A DNA stretch of 64,000 bases. Source: Sphingomonas faeni (GTDB taxonomy: Bacteria; Pseudomonadota; Alphaproteobacteria; Sphingomonadales; Sphingomonadaceae). Each line of letters opens with the position of its first letter. Position 1 is the first letter of the stretch. The translations under genes and the position numbers were made by a program. Below, in pieces: positions 49,420 to 57,505 of this stretch. The DNA lies in NCBI RefSeq assembly GCF_024273235.1, contig NZ_JANBVH010000021.1:21277-85276 (forward strand), given 5' to 3'. The notes beneath the pieces were generated by a model that was given only the letters and a program-made list of their open reading frames with translations, made no database searches and was not told the DNA's origin.

Positions 49420-49502
49420 CGTCACCCCAGCGAAAGCTGGGGTCTCCCCGTAACGAACCGCCCCCCTGCCGCACGATACCCCAGCTTTCGCTGGGGTGAC
49501 GG
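49420..49502. repeat. type A palindromic repeat
   Basis: CGTCACCCCAGCGAAAGCTG and CAGCTTTCGCTGGGGTGACG, canonical 83-base copy between the two acyl-CoA dehydrogenase genes. Confidence 0.87.
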
Positions 49503-49530
49503 AGGTCTTCCGGGCGTCGGAGTATTCGAA

Positions 49531-50658
49531 ATGCCACTGTATCTAGACGACGACCAGACCGTCCTTCAGGACACCATTCGCGATTTCGTCGCCGAACACG
49601 CGCCGGTCAGCCATATGCGGGCGCTGCGCGATGCCGACGACAAGACCGGCTTCTCGCGCGACCTGTGGAAGCAGTTCGCGGAGATGGGCTTTACCGGCAT
49701 CCTGATCGGCGAGGACCAAGGCGGGCTCGGGCTCGGCCATGTCGAGGCGGGCGTGGTGCTGGAAGAGATCGGGCGCAACCTGTCGCCTTCGCCGTTCCTG
49801 TCCACTGCGGTTGCGGCGGTCGAGGCGCTCAAGGGTACAGGCCAAGCCGAACGCTGGTTCCCGGGTATCATCGCGGGCGAAACCGTCGCAGCGCTGGCGA
49901 TCGACGAGGGCGCCAAGCACCGCGACACCGTAGCGATGAAGGCCGAACGCTCGGGTAACGGCTTCAAGCTGACCGGCGCGAAGCGGTTCGTCACGCACGG
50001 TCACACCGCGGACCTGATCATCGTCGCTGCGCGTACCGGCGGGAGCGACAACGACACGGACGGCGTCACGCTGTTCGCTGTGCCGAAGGATGCTGCCGGG
50101 CTGACCGCGAACGCCGAACGTCTCGCGGACTCGAGCCTTGCAGCGCGGCTCGAGTTCGATGGCGTCGAGGTCGATGCGGACGCGGTTATCGGCGAGGTCG
50201 ATGCCGGCCGGACGCCGCTCGATCGCCTCCTGCGCGCCGGGCGAACCGGAGCATCCGCCGAACTGCTCGGCGTCGGCGGCGGGGCGATGGACATGACGAT
50301 CGGCTACATGAAGGAGCGCAAGCAGTTCGGGACGCTGATCGGCAGTTTCCAGGCGCTCCAGCACCGCGCCGCGCATCTGTATTCGGAAATGGAGGTCGCG
50401 CGCGCCGCCGTGCTCAAGGCGCAGCAACTGCTCGACCACGGCAGCGACCGCGCGGACGAAGCGGTGTCGGTGGCCAAGGCGATGACCGCGCTGGCAACTA
50501 CGCTCAGCGTCCAGGAGGGCATCCAGATGCACGGCGGCATCGGCATGACCGACGAATACGACATCGGATTCTACATGAAGCGCGCGCGCGTGCTCGCGGA
50601 GATGTTCGGGGATGCGAACTTCCACGCGGACAGGCTTGCGGTTGCGGCGGGGTATTGA
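49531..50658 (+). CDS. acyl-CoA dehydrogenase (smaller family member)
   Basis: A 375-residue FAD-dependent acyl-CoA dehydrogenase. N-terminal helices (LDDDQTVLQDTIRDF) are followed by GEDQGGLGLGHVEAG, a beta domain with LTGAKRFVTHGHTADLIIV, and the C-terminal helical bundle with ERKQFGTLIGSFQALQHR and QMHGGIGMTDEYDIGFYMKR. The usual catalytic Glu and the conserved GYSE-type loop of the first subunit are less clear here, which fits the partner-subunit idea for paired dehydrogenases. Confidence 0.9.
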   Translation: MPLYLDDDQTVLQDTIRDFVAEHAPVSHMRALRDADDKTGFSRDLWKQFAEMGFTGILIGEDQGGLGLGHVEAGVVLEEIGRNLSPSPFLSTAVAAVEALKGTGQAERWFPGIIAGETVAALAIDEGAKHRDTVAMKAERSGNGFKLTGAKRFVTHGHTADLIIVAARTGGSDNDTDGVTLFAVPKDAAGLTANAERLADSSLAARLEFDGVEVDADAVIGEVDAGRTPLDRLLRAGRTGASAELLGVGGGAMDMTIGYMKERKQFGTLIGSFQALQHRAAHLYSEMEVARAAVLKAQQLLDHGSDRADEAVSVAKAMTALATTLSVQEGIQMHGGIGMTDEYDIGFYMKRARVLAEMFGDANFHADRLAVAAGY

Positions 50659-50670
50659 CCAAAACTTGTG

Positions 50671-50719
50671 TCCCCGCGAAGGCCGGGGACCCAGACTGGG
50701 CACCCGCCTTCCCGGGTGA
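50671..50719. repeat. type A-like short repeat
   Basis: TCCCCGCGAAGGCCGGGGAC followed by CCAGACTGGG and CACCCGCCTTCCCGGGTGA: three short inverted segments between the second acyl-CoA dehydrogenase and the thioesterase. It is related to the copy at 56594-56643, which shares the AGCCCAGTCTGG-type centre. It ends 14 bases before the thioesterase ATG. Confidence 0.7.
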
Positions 50720-50732
50720 ACAAGGAAGTCAG

Positions 50733-51620
50733 ATGACTGCTGAAACTGCCGAAGTAACGCCAGAGAACCTTGCCCAAGGGCTGGTCGATCTGCTCGAAAT
50801 CGAGGAGGTCGATACCGATCTCTACGTCGGCAAGCGCCAGCCCGGCGGCGTCGGCCGCGTGTTCGGCGGGCAGGTCATCGCGCAGGCGCTCCAGGCAGCA
50901 CAACGCTCGACCGAAGGCCCCAAGGCCGCGCATTCGCTCCACGCCTACTTCATGCGGCCGGGCAACGAGGACTATCCGATCGTCTACCGCGTCGTCCGCG
51001 ATTTCGAGGGTCGCAGCTTCGCGACGCGGCGCGTGATCGCGATGCAGAAGGGTCAGCCGATCCTCAACATGGCGGCTTCGTTCCAGATGCCCGAGGAAGG
51101 CCTGCATCATCAGGACGCGATGCCCGACGTCCCCGCGCCCGAAACGCTCCGCTCCGACCGCGATCTGCGGCTCGAGAACATCGACGGCATCCCCGAGAAA
51201 TTCCGCGCGCACATGCTGCGGTGGCGGCCGATCGAGGTGCGCCCGGTCAACCCGCGCAGCTGGATCCATCCGGCCCCGCAGGCGCCCAACTACGCCAACT
51301 GGTTCCGCCTGGTCGCGCCGATCGGCGACGATCCGGCGATGCACCGTGCGATCCTCGCTTATGCGTCGGACATGGCGTTGCTCGGCACGGCCCTCCTGCC
51401 GCATGGCAAGAACTGGATCACGCCGGGGCTGCAGACCGCGAGCCTCGACCATTCGCTCTGGCTGCACGAGGATTTCCGCGCAGACGACTGGCTGCTCTAC
51501 GCCTGCGACAGCCCCTGGTCGGGCCACGCCCGCGGCTTCAACCGCGGCAAGATTTTCGCGCGCGACGGCCGGCTGGTCGCCAGCGTCGCGCAGGAAGGGC
51601 TGATCCGGATGCGCCAATAA
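50733..51620 (+). CDS. tesB: acyl-CoA thioesterase II
   Basis: Hydrolyses acyl-CoA to free acid and CoA, 295 residues in a double-hotdog fold. Motifs: GRVFGGQVIAQALQAAQRS near residue 39-57, HSLHAYFMRPGN, and the second hotdog with LAYASDMALLGTAL, ASLDHSLWLHEDFRADDW and ARGFNRGKIFARDG, the end of the catalytic triad. The ATG at 50733 has AAGGAAG upstream; 26 further codons 5' are open but run through the repeat. It may release product acids or relieve CoA depletion during beta-oxidation. Confidence 0.93.
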   Translation: MTAETAEVTPENLAQGLVDLLEIEEVDTDLYVGKRQPGGVGRVFGGQVIAQALQAAQRSTEGPKAAHSLHAYFMRPGNEDYPIVYRVVRDFEGRSFATRRVIAMQKGQPILNMAASFQMPEEGLHHQDAMPDVPAPETLRSDRDLRLENIDGIPEKFRAHMLRWRPIEVRPVNPRSWIHPAPQAPNYANWFRLVAPIGDDPAMHRAILAYASDMALLGTALLPHGKNWITPGLQTASLDHSLWLHEDFRADDWLLYACDSPWSGHARGFNRGKIFARDGRLVASVAQEGLIRMRQ

Positions 51621-51638
51621 ACCCGGGCGTTGCTGGGG

Positions 51639-53447
51639 TTACTTGCGCGTCCAGACCTTCTCGCCGCCGATCCACGTCTCCTGCACGACGGTGGCGCGCA
51701 GGTCGGTCGGCGACGCCATCGTCGGATCGCGGTCGACGATGATGAAGTCCGCACGCTGGCCCGGCGCGAGCGCGCCGAACTGCTTATCGGCAAAACCGGC
51801 ATAGGCCGCCGCCCCCGTCATCGCCCACCACGCCTGTTCGCGCGTGATCAGTTCCTGCGGCTGCCAGCCACCCTGCGGCTGGCCATCGGCATCCTGACGC
51901 GTGAACGCCGCCGCCCAGGTCGCGAACGGATCGGGTTTCTCGACCGGGAAGTCGGTCCCGAACGCAAGCTTTGCCCCATTGGTCAGCATCGATTTCCACG
52001 CATAGGCGCCCGCCAGCCGGTTCGGCCCGAGCCGTGCCTCGGCCATCGTCCGGTCGCTGGTTTCGTGTGTCGGCTGCATCGAGGCGATCGTGCCGAACTT
52101 GCCGAACCGCGGCAGGTCGGTCGGGTCGACCACCTGCGCATGCTCGATCCGCCAGCGACGGTCGCCGGTATAGGTCTCGCTCTCGACCTGGATCGCGTCG
52201 AGCACCATCTGGTTGGCCCTGTCGCCGATCGCGTGGACCGCGACCTGATAGCCGTCCATCGCCGCCCGGCTCATCTGGTTCTGGAGCTGGTCGTCGGTCA
52301 CGAAGCCGAGCCCCGACTGGCCGGGTGCGTCGGCATACGGCTTCAACAGCCACGCCCCGCGCGAGCCGAGCGCACCGTCGGCATACAGCTTCACGCCACC
52401 CATCCGCAGACGGTCGTTGTACAGCCACGGCGTCGGCCCCTTGCCGCCGATCCGGCTCGCGGTCTCGACGCCCAGCGCATAGCTCATGATGCGGACGCGG
52501 AGCCCGCCGATGTCCGCCATCCGGCGATAGGTCAGCCAGTCGTCGAGCGTCGTACCCATGTCGGCGACCGCGGTGACGCCGTAGCGCAGCAGGATGCTCT
52601 GCGCGGTCAGGAAGGCGGCGTCGCGCTCCTTGGGGAGCGGCTGCGGCACGACCTTCTCGATCAACGCCTGCGCGCCATCGACGAACACGCCCGCAGGCGC
52701 GCCACCGGTCTTCTCGATCCGACCGCCGGGAGGCGAGGCGGTCGCGCCGGTGACGCCGGCCTCGCGCATCGCCTCGCGGTTCGCCCATCCGGCATGCCCA
52801 TCGGCGCGCGACAGCCAGATCGGGTGCCCGCCCGAGACGGAATCGAGATCGGCGGCGGTCGGGAAGCGACCGAGCCCCCAGGCCTCCTGGTTCCAGCCGC
52901 GCCCCATCACCCATTTCCGATCGGGATTGGCGGCGATATAGGCGGCGATCCGCGACTTGGCCTCCTCGAGCGACTTGGTCATCGACAGGTCGAGCGACAG
53001 CGCGCCGAAACCCATCTCGATCACATGGCCGTGCGCGTCGACAAAGCCCGGCAGCACGGTCTTGCCGCCCATGTCGATCCGCCAGTCGTAGAGCGGCTTG
53101 CCTGCGTTCTTCTTCAATTCCTTGCGGCTGAGCTTGGGCGCTTCCTCGCCGGGAGGCACGAGCCGCGTGACCTTGCCATCCTTGTCGATCAGGATCGCCT
53201 TGAAGTGGATCACGCGACCGCCATCGGCGACGGTGATGCCGTTGACGTTGTCGACGATCCCGTCCGCCAGCGCGGGAGTCGGGAGGAGCAGCGCCGAAAA
53301 CGCCAATACTGCTCCCCTCCCTGGAAGGGAGGGGTTGGGGGTGGGTCGGCCGGTTGGGGCAGCGTGACGCTTGGACAACGGGCCAACCCACCCCCGGCCC
53401 CTCCCTTCCAGGAAGGGGCGCAGTGCTGCGGTGTCGCGCTTAATCAC
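51639..53447 (-). CDS. secreted amidohydrolase (YtcJ-like) with a repeat in its N-terminal region
   Basis: Metal-dependent amidohydrolase of about 560 core residues. Metal ligands appear in GFVDAHGHVIEMG (HxH), later His in AVHAIGDRAN and IEHAQVV, and Asp in GTDFPVEKPDP; the C-terminus has the GQRADFIIVD box. The longest frame starts at a GTG (53447) overlapping the upstream gene stop (GTGA) but then reads 37 codons through a palindromic repeat before the hydrophobic signal segment VLAFSALLLPTPALA. An alternative is TTG at 53306, just after the repeat, with GGGAGGGGAG upstream. Which start is used is unclear. Confidence 0.85.
   Translation of the reverse strand: MIKRDTAALRPFLEGRGRGWVGPLSKRHAAPTGRPTPNPSLPGRGAVLAFSALLLPTPALADGIVDNVNGITVADGGRVIHFKAILIDKDGKVTRLVPPGEEAPKLSRKELKKNAGKPLYDWRIDMGGKTVLPGFVDAHGHVIEMGFGALSLDLSMTKSLEEAKSRIAAYIAANPDRKWVMGRGWNQEAWGLGRFPTAADLDSVSGGHPIWLSRADGHAGWANREAMREAGVTGATASPPGGRIEKTGGAPAGVFVDGAQALIEKVVPQPLPKERDAAFLTAQSILLRYGVTAVADMGTTLDDWLTYRRMADIGGLRVRIMSYALGVETASRIGGKGPTPWLYNDRLRMGGVKLYADGALGSRGAWLLKPYADAPGQSGLGFVTDDQLQNQMSRAAMDGYQVAVHAIGDRANQMVLDAIQVESETYTGDRRWRIEHAQVVDPTDLPRFGKFGTIASMQPTHETSDRTMAEARLGPNRLAGAYAWKSMLTNGAKLAFGTDFPVEKPDPFATWAAAFTRQDADGQPQGGWQPQELITREQAWWAMTGAAAYAGFADKQFGALAPGQRADFIIVDRDPTMASPTDLRATVVQETWIGGEKVWTRK
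53312..53420. repeat. type C palindromic repeat inside a coding frame
   Basis: Two inverted arms, CTCCCCTCCCTGGAAGGGAG at the left and CCCCTCCCTTCCAGGAAGGG at the right, with GGGGGTGGGTCGGCC and GGCCAACCCACCCCC next to them, form a 109-base stem. In the amidohydrolase frame it is free of stops and keeps the frame intact. Confidence 0.85.
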
Positions 53448-54298
53448 TTCGGCAATCTCCGTACCAGCGCGCTCGTATCCTGCCGAGCGCCACCCATAGC
53501 CTGCACATCCGCGTAGAACTGATCGACCAGCGCCGCGACCGGCAGCACCGCGCCGTTGCGCCGCGCTTCGTCAAGCGCCAGCCCCAGGTCCTTGCGCATC
53601 CAGTCCACCGCGAAGCCGAAGTCGAACTCGTCCTTCGCCATCGTCGGCCAGCGATTGACCATCTGCCAGCTCTGCGCCGCGCCGCCCGAGATCGCCTCGA
53701 ACACCTTGTCGAGATCGAGCCCGGAGTTTTGCGCGAACCGCAGCGACTCGGCGACGCCCTGGATCACCCCGGCGATCGCGATCTGGTTGCACATCTTGGT
53801 GGTCTGGCCCGCGCCCGCATCGCCGACATGGACGATCCGTGCCGCATAGGCCTGCATGAAGGGCTCGGCCTTCGCCATCGCCTCGGTCGAGCCGCCGCAC
53901 ATGATCGAGAGCTTGCCGTTCTCCGCGCCAGCCTGCCCGCCCGACACCGGCGCATCGACCACCAGCGCCCGCTCGCCCGCCAGTCGTCGCGCGATCGAGG
54001 CCGACACGGTGGTGTGATCGACGAACACCGCGTCGTCGCGCATCGCCGCGAACGCACCGTCCTCACCTAACGTGACCAAGGCCAGATCGTCGTCATTGCC
54101 GACGCAGGCGAATACCGCATCGGCATTCTTCGCTGCGGCGGCGGGCGTGTCCGCCACCGAGCCGCCATATTTATCGGCCCATGCCAACGCCTTGGCCTGA
54201 GTCCGATTGTAGACGGTGACGTCATGCCCTGCCGCGACGAGATGCCCCGCCATCGGCGCGCCCATGACGCCGGTTCCGATGAATGCCAGTTTTGCCAT
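53444..54298 (-). CDS. 3-hydroxyisobutyrate dehydrogenase family oxidoreductase
   Basis: NAD(P)-dependent beta-hydroxyacid dehydrogenase, 284 residues. The N-terminal Rossmann motif is GTGVMGAPMAGHL (residues 8-20), DAPVSGGQAGAENGKL is the substrate loop, and the catalytic Lys is in GAGQTTKMCNQ near residue 165-170. Related members reduce succinic or glyoxylic semialdehydes or act on hydroxyisobutyrate from valine; the substrate is not read from sequence. The amidohydrolase GTG overlaps its stop by four bases, so they may be one unit. It is divergent from ilvA. Confidence 0.9.
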   Translation of the reverse strand: MAKLAFIGTGVMGAPMAGHLVAAGHDVTVYNRTQAKALAWADKYGGSVADTPAAAAKNADAVFACVGNDDDLALVTLGEDGAFAAMRDDAVFVDHTTVSASIARRLAGERALVVDAPVSGGQAGAENGKLSIMCGGSTEAMAKAEPFMQAYAARIVHVGDAGAGQTTKMCNQIAIAGVIQGVAESLRFAQNSGLDLDKVFEAISGGAAQSWQMVNRWPTMAKDEFDFGFAVDWMRKDLGLALDEARRNGAVLPVAALVDQFYADVQAMGGARQDTSALVRRLPK

Positions 54299-54355
54299 AG
54301 CCCCCGCGCATAAGCGGTGTTTCCCACGCGCGCCAGATGGTCTAGCGGGTCGGGC

Positions 54356-55615
54356 ATGGCTACCCAAGCTGCCGTAGCGGCACCCACCCTTCCCGTCTCG
54401 ATCGACGACGTCCGCGTCGCGCACGACCGGATCCGCGACTCGATCGTCCGTACGCCGACGCTGATCAGCAAGACGCTGAGCAAGATGACCGGCGCGACGG
54501 TGTATCTGAAGTTCGAGAACCTCCAGTTCACTGCGGCGTACAAGGAGCGCGGCGCGCTCAACACGCTGTTGCAGCTGTCGGCCGAAGCGCGCGCCAAGGG
54601 CGTCATCGCCGCCTCGGCGGGCAATCACGCGCAGGGCCTCGCCTATCACGCCAACCGCCTGGGCATCCCGACGACGATCGTGATGCCGACCAACACGCCG
54701 ACCGTGAAAGTCATGCAGACCGAAGGGCACGGCGCCAACGTCGTCCTCCACGGCGAGACGTTCGACGCGGCCTATGCGCATGCGCGCATCCTGGAGGGCG
54801 AGTGCGGCTTCACCTTTGTCCACCCGTTCGACGACCCGCGCGTCATCGCCGGCCAAGGCACCGTCGCGATCGAGATGCTGGAGGACGTCCCGCAACTCGA
54901 TACGCTGGTCATCCCGATCGGCGGCGGCGGGCTGATTTCGGGCATGTCGACGGTCGCGCGGGCTTTGAGCGAAGCGCCCGGTGGTCATCCGATCGAGGTC
55001 GTCGGCGTGCAGGCCGAGCTGTTCCCGTCGATGTACAACCGCATCAACGGCACCGACATGGCGTGTGCCGGCGATACGCTGGCCGAGGGCATCGCGGTCA
55101 AGGAGCCGGGCGCGATCACCGCGAAGATCGTCGCCGAGCTGGTCGATGACATCGTGCTGGTCAGCGAGCGCAGCCTCGAGGAATCGGTCAGCCTGCTGCT
55201 CCAGATCGAGAAGACGGTGGTCGAGGGCGCCGGTGCGGCCGGGCTCGCGGCGCTATTGTCGCATCCCGAGCGGTTCGCGGGGAAGACCGTCGGCATCGTG
55301 CTGTGCGGCGGCAACATCGATACGCGGCTGCTCGCCAACGTGCTGTTGCGCGATCTGGCGCGGTCGGGGCGTCTCGCGCGGTTGCGGATCCGGTTGCAGG
55401 ACAAGCCCGGTGCGCTGTTCCATGTCGCGCGGATCTTCGATCAGGAGCGCGTCAACATCATCGAGATCTATCACCAGCGCGTCTTCACAACGTTGCCGGC
55501 GAAGGGGCTCATCACCGACATCGAATGCGAACTTCGCGACCGCGCGCATCTCGACCGGCTGGTGGGAGCCTTGCGCGCCGGCGGGTACGAGACGTCGACC
55601 GTCGAACTCGCCTGA
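54356..55615 (+). CDS. ilvA: threonine ammonia-lyase with ACT domain
   Basis: PLP enzyme converting threonine to 2-oxobutanoate for isoleucine synthesis or for catabolism, 419 residues. The PLP Lys is at about 63 in FTAAYKERGA, the phosphate-binding loop is IGGGGLISG, and SAGNHAQGLA is present. The C-terminal ACT domain (LRIRLQDKPGALFHVARIFD) is single, which resembles the catabolic type. The start ATG at 54356 lies 57 bases from the divergent dehydrogenase; an open frame extends 13 codons 5'. Confidence 0.92.
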   Translation: MATQAAVAAPTLPVSIDDVRVAHDRIRDSIVRTPTLISKTLSKMTGATVYLKFENLQFTAAYKERGALNTLLQLSAEARAKGVIAASAGNHAQGLAYHANRLGIPTTIVMPTNTPTVKVMQTEGHGANVVLHGETFDAAYAHARILEGECGFTFVHPFDDPRVIAGQGTVAIEMLEDVPQLDTLVIPIGGGGLISGMSTVARALSEAPGGHPIEVVGVQAELFPSMYNRINGTDMACAGDTLAEGIAVKEPGAITAKIVAELVDDIVLVSERSLEESVSLLLQIEKTVVEGAGAAGLAALLSHPERFAGKTVGIVLCGGNIDTRLLANVLLRDLARSGRLARLRIRLQDKPGALFHVARIFDQERVNIIEIYHQRVFTTLPAKGLITDIECELRDRAHLDRLVGALRAGGYETSTVELA

Positions 55616-55652
55616 TCCTCGGGGGTAGTTGTCGCCGCGATTATTGCGGTAG

Positions 55653-55669
55653 CGCCGTAATTTACGGCG
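55653..55669. promoter_or_regulatory. 17-base perfect palindrome between ilvA and bpt
   Basis: CGCCGTAATTTACGGCG has perfect 8-base arms around a central T. It is in a 154-base gap (55616-55769) that otherwise looks like a plain promoter region for bpt. It could be an operator; no cognate regulator gene is near. Confidence 0.35.
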
Positions 55670-55769
55670 TTAACGCTCCATCGTGGTAAACTCGCTTTTC
55701 AGTAGCGTGTGATACGACCATATGTCGAAAACGCGGGTCCCCGCGCCTGCCTGAAGGACATTTGGTTCG

Positions 55770-56546
55770 GTGACTGCGCCCTTTCGTTTTCCGCGCTTCT
55801 TCGTCACGAGCCCGTCCCCGTGCCCGTATCTGCCGGGCCGGCAGGAGCGCAAGGTGTTCACCGAACTGACCGGGCCGCATGCCGGCGAACTGAACGACGC
55901 GCTCGGGCGGATCGGCTTTCGTCGCAGCCAGGGCGTGGCGTATCGCCCGTCCTGCGCGGGCTGCACCGCCTGCGTGTCGGTCCGGATCGTCGCGGGCGAG
56001 TTCGTGCCCAACGCGACGCAGCGCAAGTTGCTGCGACGGCACGGCGATATCGAGATCACGGCGTGCAAGGCCTGGGCGACCGACGAGCAGTTCCAGTTGC
56101 TCCGCCGCTATCTCGGCACGCGCCATCCGGGCGGCGGCATGGCAGGCATGGACGAGGACGACTATGCCGACATGATCGAGCATTCGCCGGTCAATTCGCT
56201 GATCGTCGAATATCGCGAGCCTTCGGTTGATGGCGTGCAGGGAAAGCTGATCGGCGCGTGCCTGACCGACCGGCAGGCGGACGGGCTGTCGATGGTCTAC
56301 AGCTTCTTCGCCGCCGACGATGCGAACCGGCCGGGGCTCGGCACCTTCATCATCCTCGACCACATCCTCCGCGCGCGCGATGCGGGGCTGCCATACGTGT
56401 ATCTGGGGTATTGGGTTAAGGGCTCGCCGCGGATGGAATACAAGACGCGGTACCGGCCGCTGGAGGTGCTGGGGCCGGCGGGCTGGCGGCGGCTGACGGA
56501 TGCTGATCTGGTGATGCAGTCGGAAGGGGTAGCCGCGCTGGTTTGA
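55770..56546 (+). CDS. bpt: aspartate/glutamate leucyltransferase (arginyltransferase family)
   Basis: Adds Leu to N-terminal Asp or Glu of proteins, marking them for ClpAP by the N-degron pathway; 258 residues, the size of bacterial Bpt. The N-terminal Cys-containing motifs ([17 protein letters not shown] and [13 protein letters not shown]) and the C-terminal GNAT-like part with [20 protein letters not shown] and [11 protein letters not shown] are intact. The start codon is GTG with AAGGA about 11 bases upstream. Confidence 0.92.
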   Translation: MTAPFRFPRFFVTSPSPCPYLPGRQERKVFTELTGPHAGELNDALGRIGFRRSQGVAYRPSCAGCTACVSVRIVAGEFVPNATQRKLLRRHGDIEITACKAWATDEQFQLLRRYLGTRHPGGGMAGMDEDDYADMIEHSPVNSLIVEYREPSVDGVQGKLIGACLTDRQADGLSMVYSFFAADDANRPGLGTFIILDHILRARDAGLPYVYLGYWVKGSPRMEYKTRYRPLEVLGPAGWRRLTDADLVMQSEGVAALV

Positions 56547-56593
56547 AGCAGTTTGCTCGCCCGAGTATTGATCCGTTGCGCTCTACTTCTTGT

Positions 56594-56643
56594 TCTCCCG
56601 CGAAGGCGGGAGCCCAGTCTGGTTCCCCGCCTTCGCGGGGAAA
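56594..56643. repeat. type A-like repeat, TCTCCCGCGAAGGCGGGAG variant
   Basis: TCTCCCGCGAAGGCGGGAGC, CCCAGTCTGG and CCCCGCCTTCGCGGGGAAAC give two hairpins in 50 bases. It lies between the converging bpt and transglutaminase-like genes, where it could end transcription on both strands. Confidence 0.7.
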
Positions 56644-56695
56644 CAATGTTTTAAGTCGCGCGCACGATCCCAAACGCTACCGACCCTGACTGGAA

Positions 56696-57505
56696 TCAGT
56701 CCTCGCGCTGCACGACCACGTCGACGTCGAGCTCCTCGCCACCCTCACCCAATCGCGACCCCGCAACCGGCGCCGCCCCCGCCGCATCGAGCGCCATCGC
56801 AACGCGAACGTAATGCTCTTCCGGCGACATCCCCGTGCACGGATCGAACCCGACCCAGCCAAGCCCGTCGACATGCGCCTCCGCCCAGCCATGCGGGGTC
56901 GGGAAATGCACCACCTCGAAATCAGTGTGATGATAGCCCGACACATAGCGCGCCGGCGCCCCCAGCGACCGCGCGGCCACCGCGAACATCTGCGCCATGT
57001 CGCGCGGCGTCGCGCTGTCCTTGCGGAACGCGGCACCCGCGGTGAGCCCCGGCTCTGGCCGACCGGCGTCGAACACGAACTGCTGGTGCAACGCCCGGTT
57101 GAGCCGGTGCAGCGCGCCGATCCGGTCTCGCGCGCCGACCACGGCATCGGCAGCGAACTCGGCGATCGCCGCATCATGCGCCGTCGCCTCGGTCGCGCGG
57201 AGGAACAACGCGGGCGGCAACGTCTCGTGCACCCCCCGCAACACGCCGTCCGAATGGCTGGTCAGGACCTCGCCCTTGACGGTGATCTCGATCCCGTCGA
57301 CCGGCCCCTCGGCGTAGAGCATCGTCACCGCATTGCCGAAGCCGTCGCGTCCCGGCCGCAGCCGCGCGTCGCAATCGACGTCGATCCGCCACGACGCCAC
57401 GGTCTGGTCATGCGTGTTCTCAGGCGTCAGCCGGAGCATCTGGACGAGCCGGCCCTGCGGCTGGGTGAAGCGGTAGATCGTGTGATGATCGATCGACAGC
57501 CGCAT
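56696..57505 (-). CDS. transglutaminase-like protein lacking the catalytic Cys
   Basis: A 269-residue protein of the bacterial transglutaminase N/core layout. The N-terminal beta domain (RLSIDHHTIYRFTQP, then LRLTPENTHDQTV) is typical. The core has LGAPARYVSGYHHTD, HGWAEAHVDGLGWVGFDP (His205, Asp221), but where the family has GVC(R/Q)DxA this protein has TPRDMA, with Pro at 167. The only other Cys residues are at about 45 and 223. It is therefore probably inactive as a protease or transglutaminase. The start shares one base with the alpha-E gene stop. Confidence 0.85.
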   Translation of the reverse strand: MRLSIDHHTIYRFTQPQGRLVQMLRLTPENTHDQTVASWRIDVDCDARLRPGRDGFGNAVTMLYAEGPVDGIEITVKGEVLTSHSDGVLRGVHETLPPALFLRATEATAHDAAIAEFAADAVVGARDRIGALHRLNRALHQQFVFDAGRPEPGLTAGAAFRKDSATPRDMAQMFAVAARSLGAPARYVSGYHHTDFEVVHFPTPHGWAEAHVDGLGWVGFDPCTGMSPEEHYVRVAMALDAAGAAPVAGSRLGEGGEELDVDVVVQRED

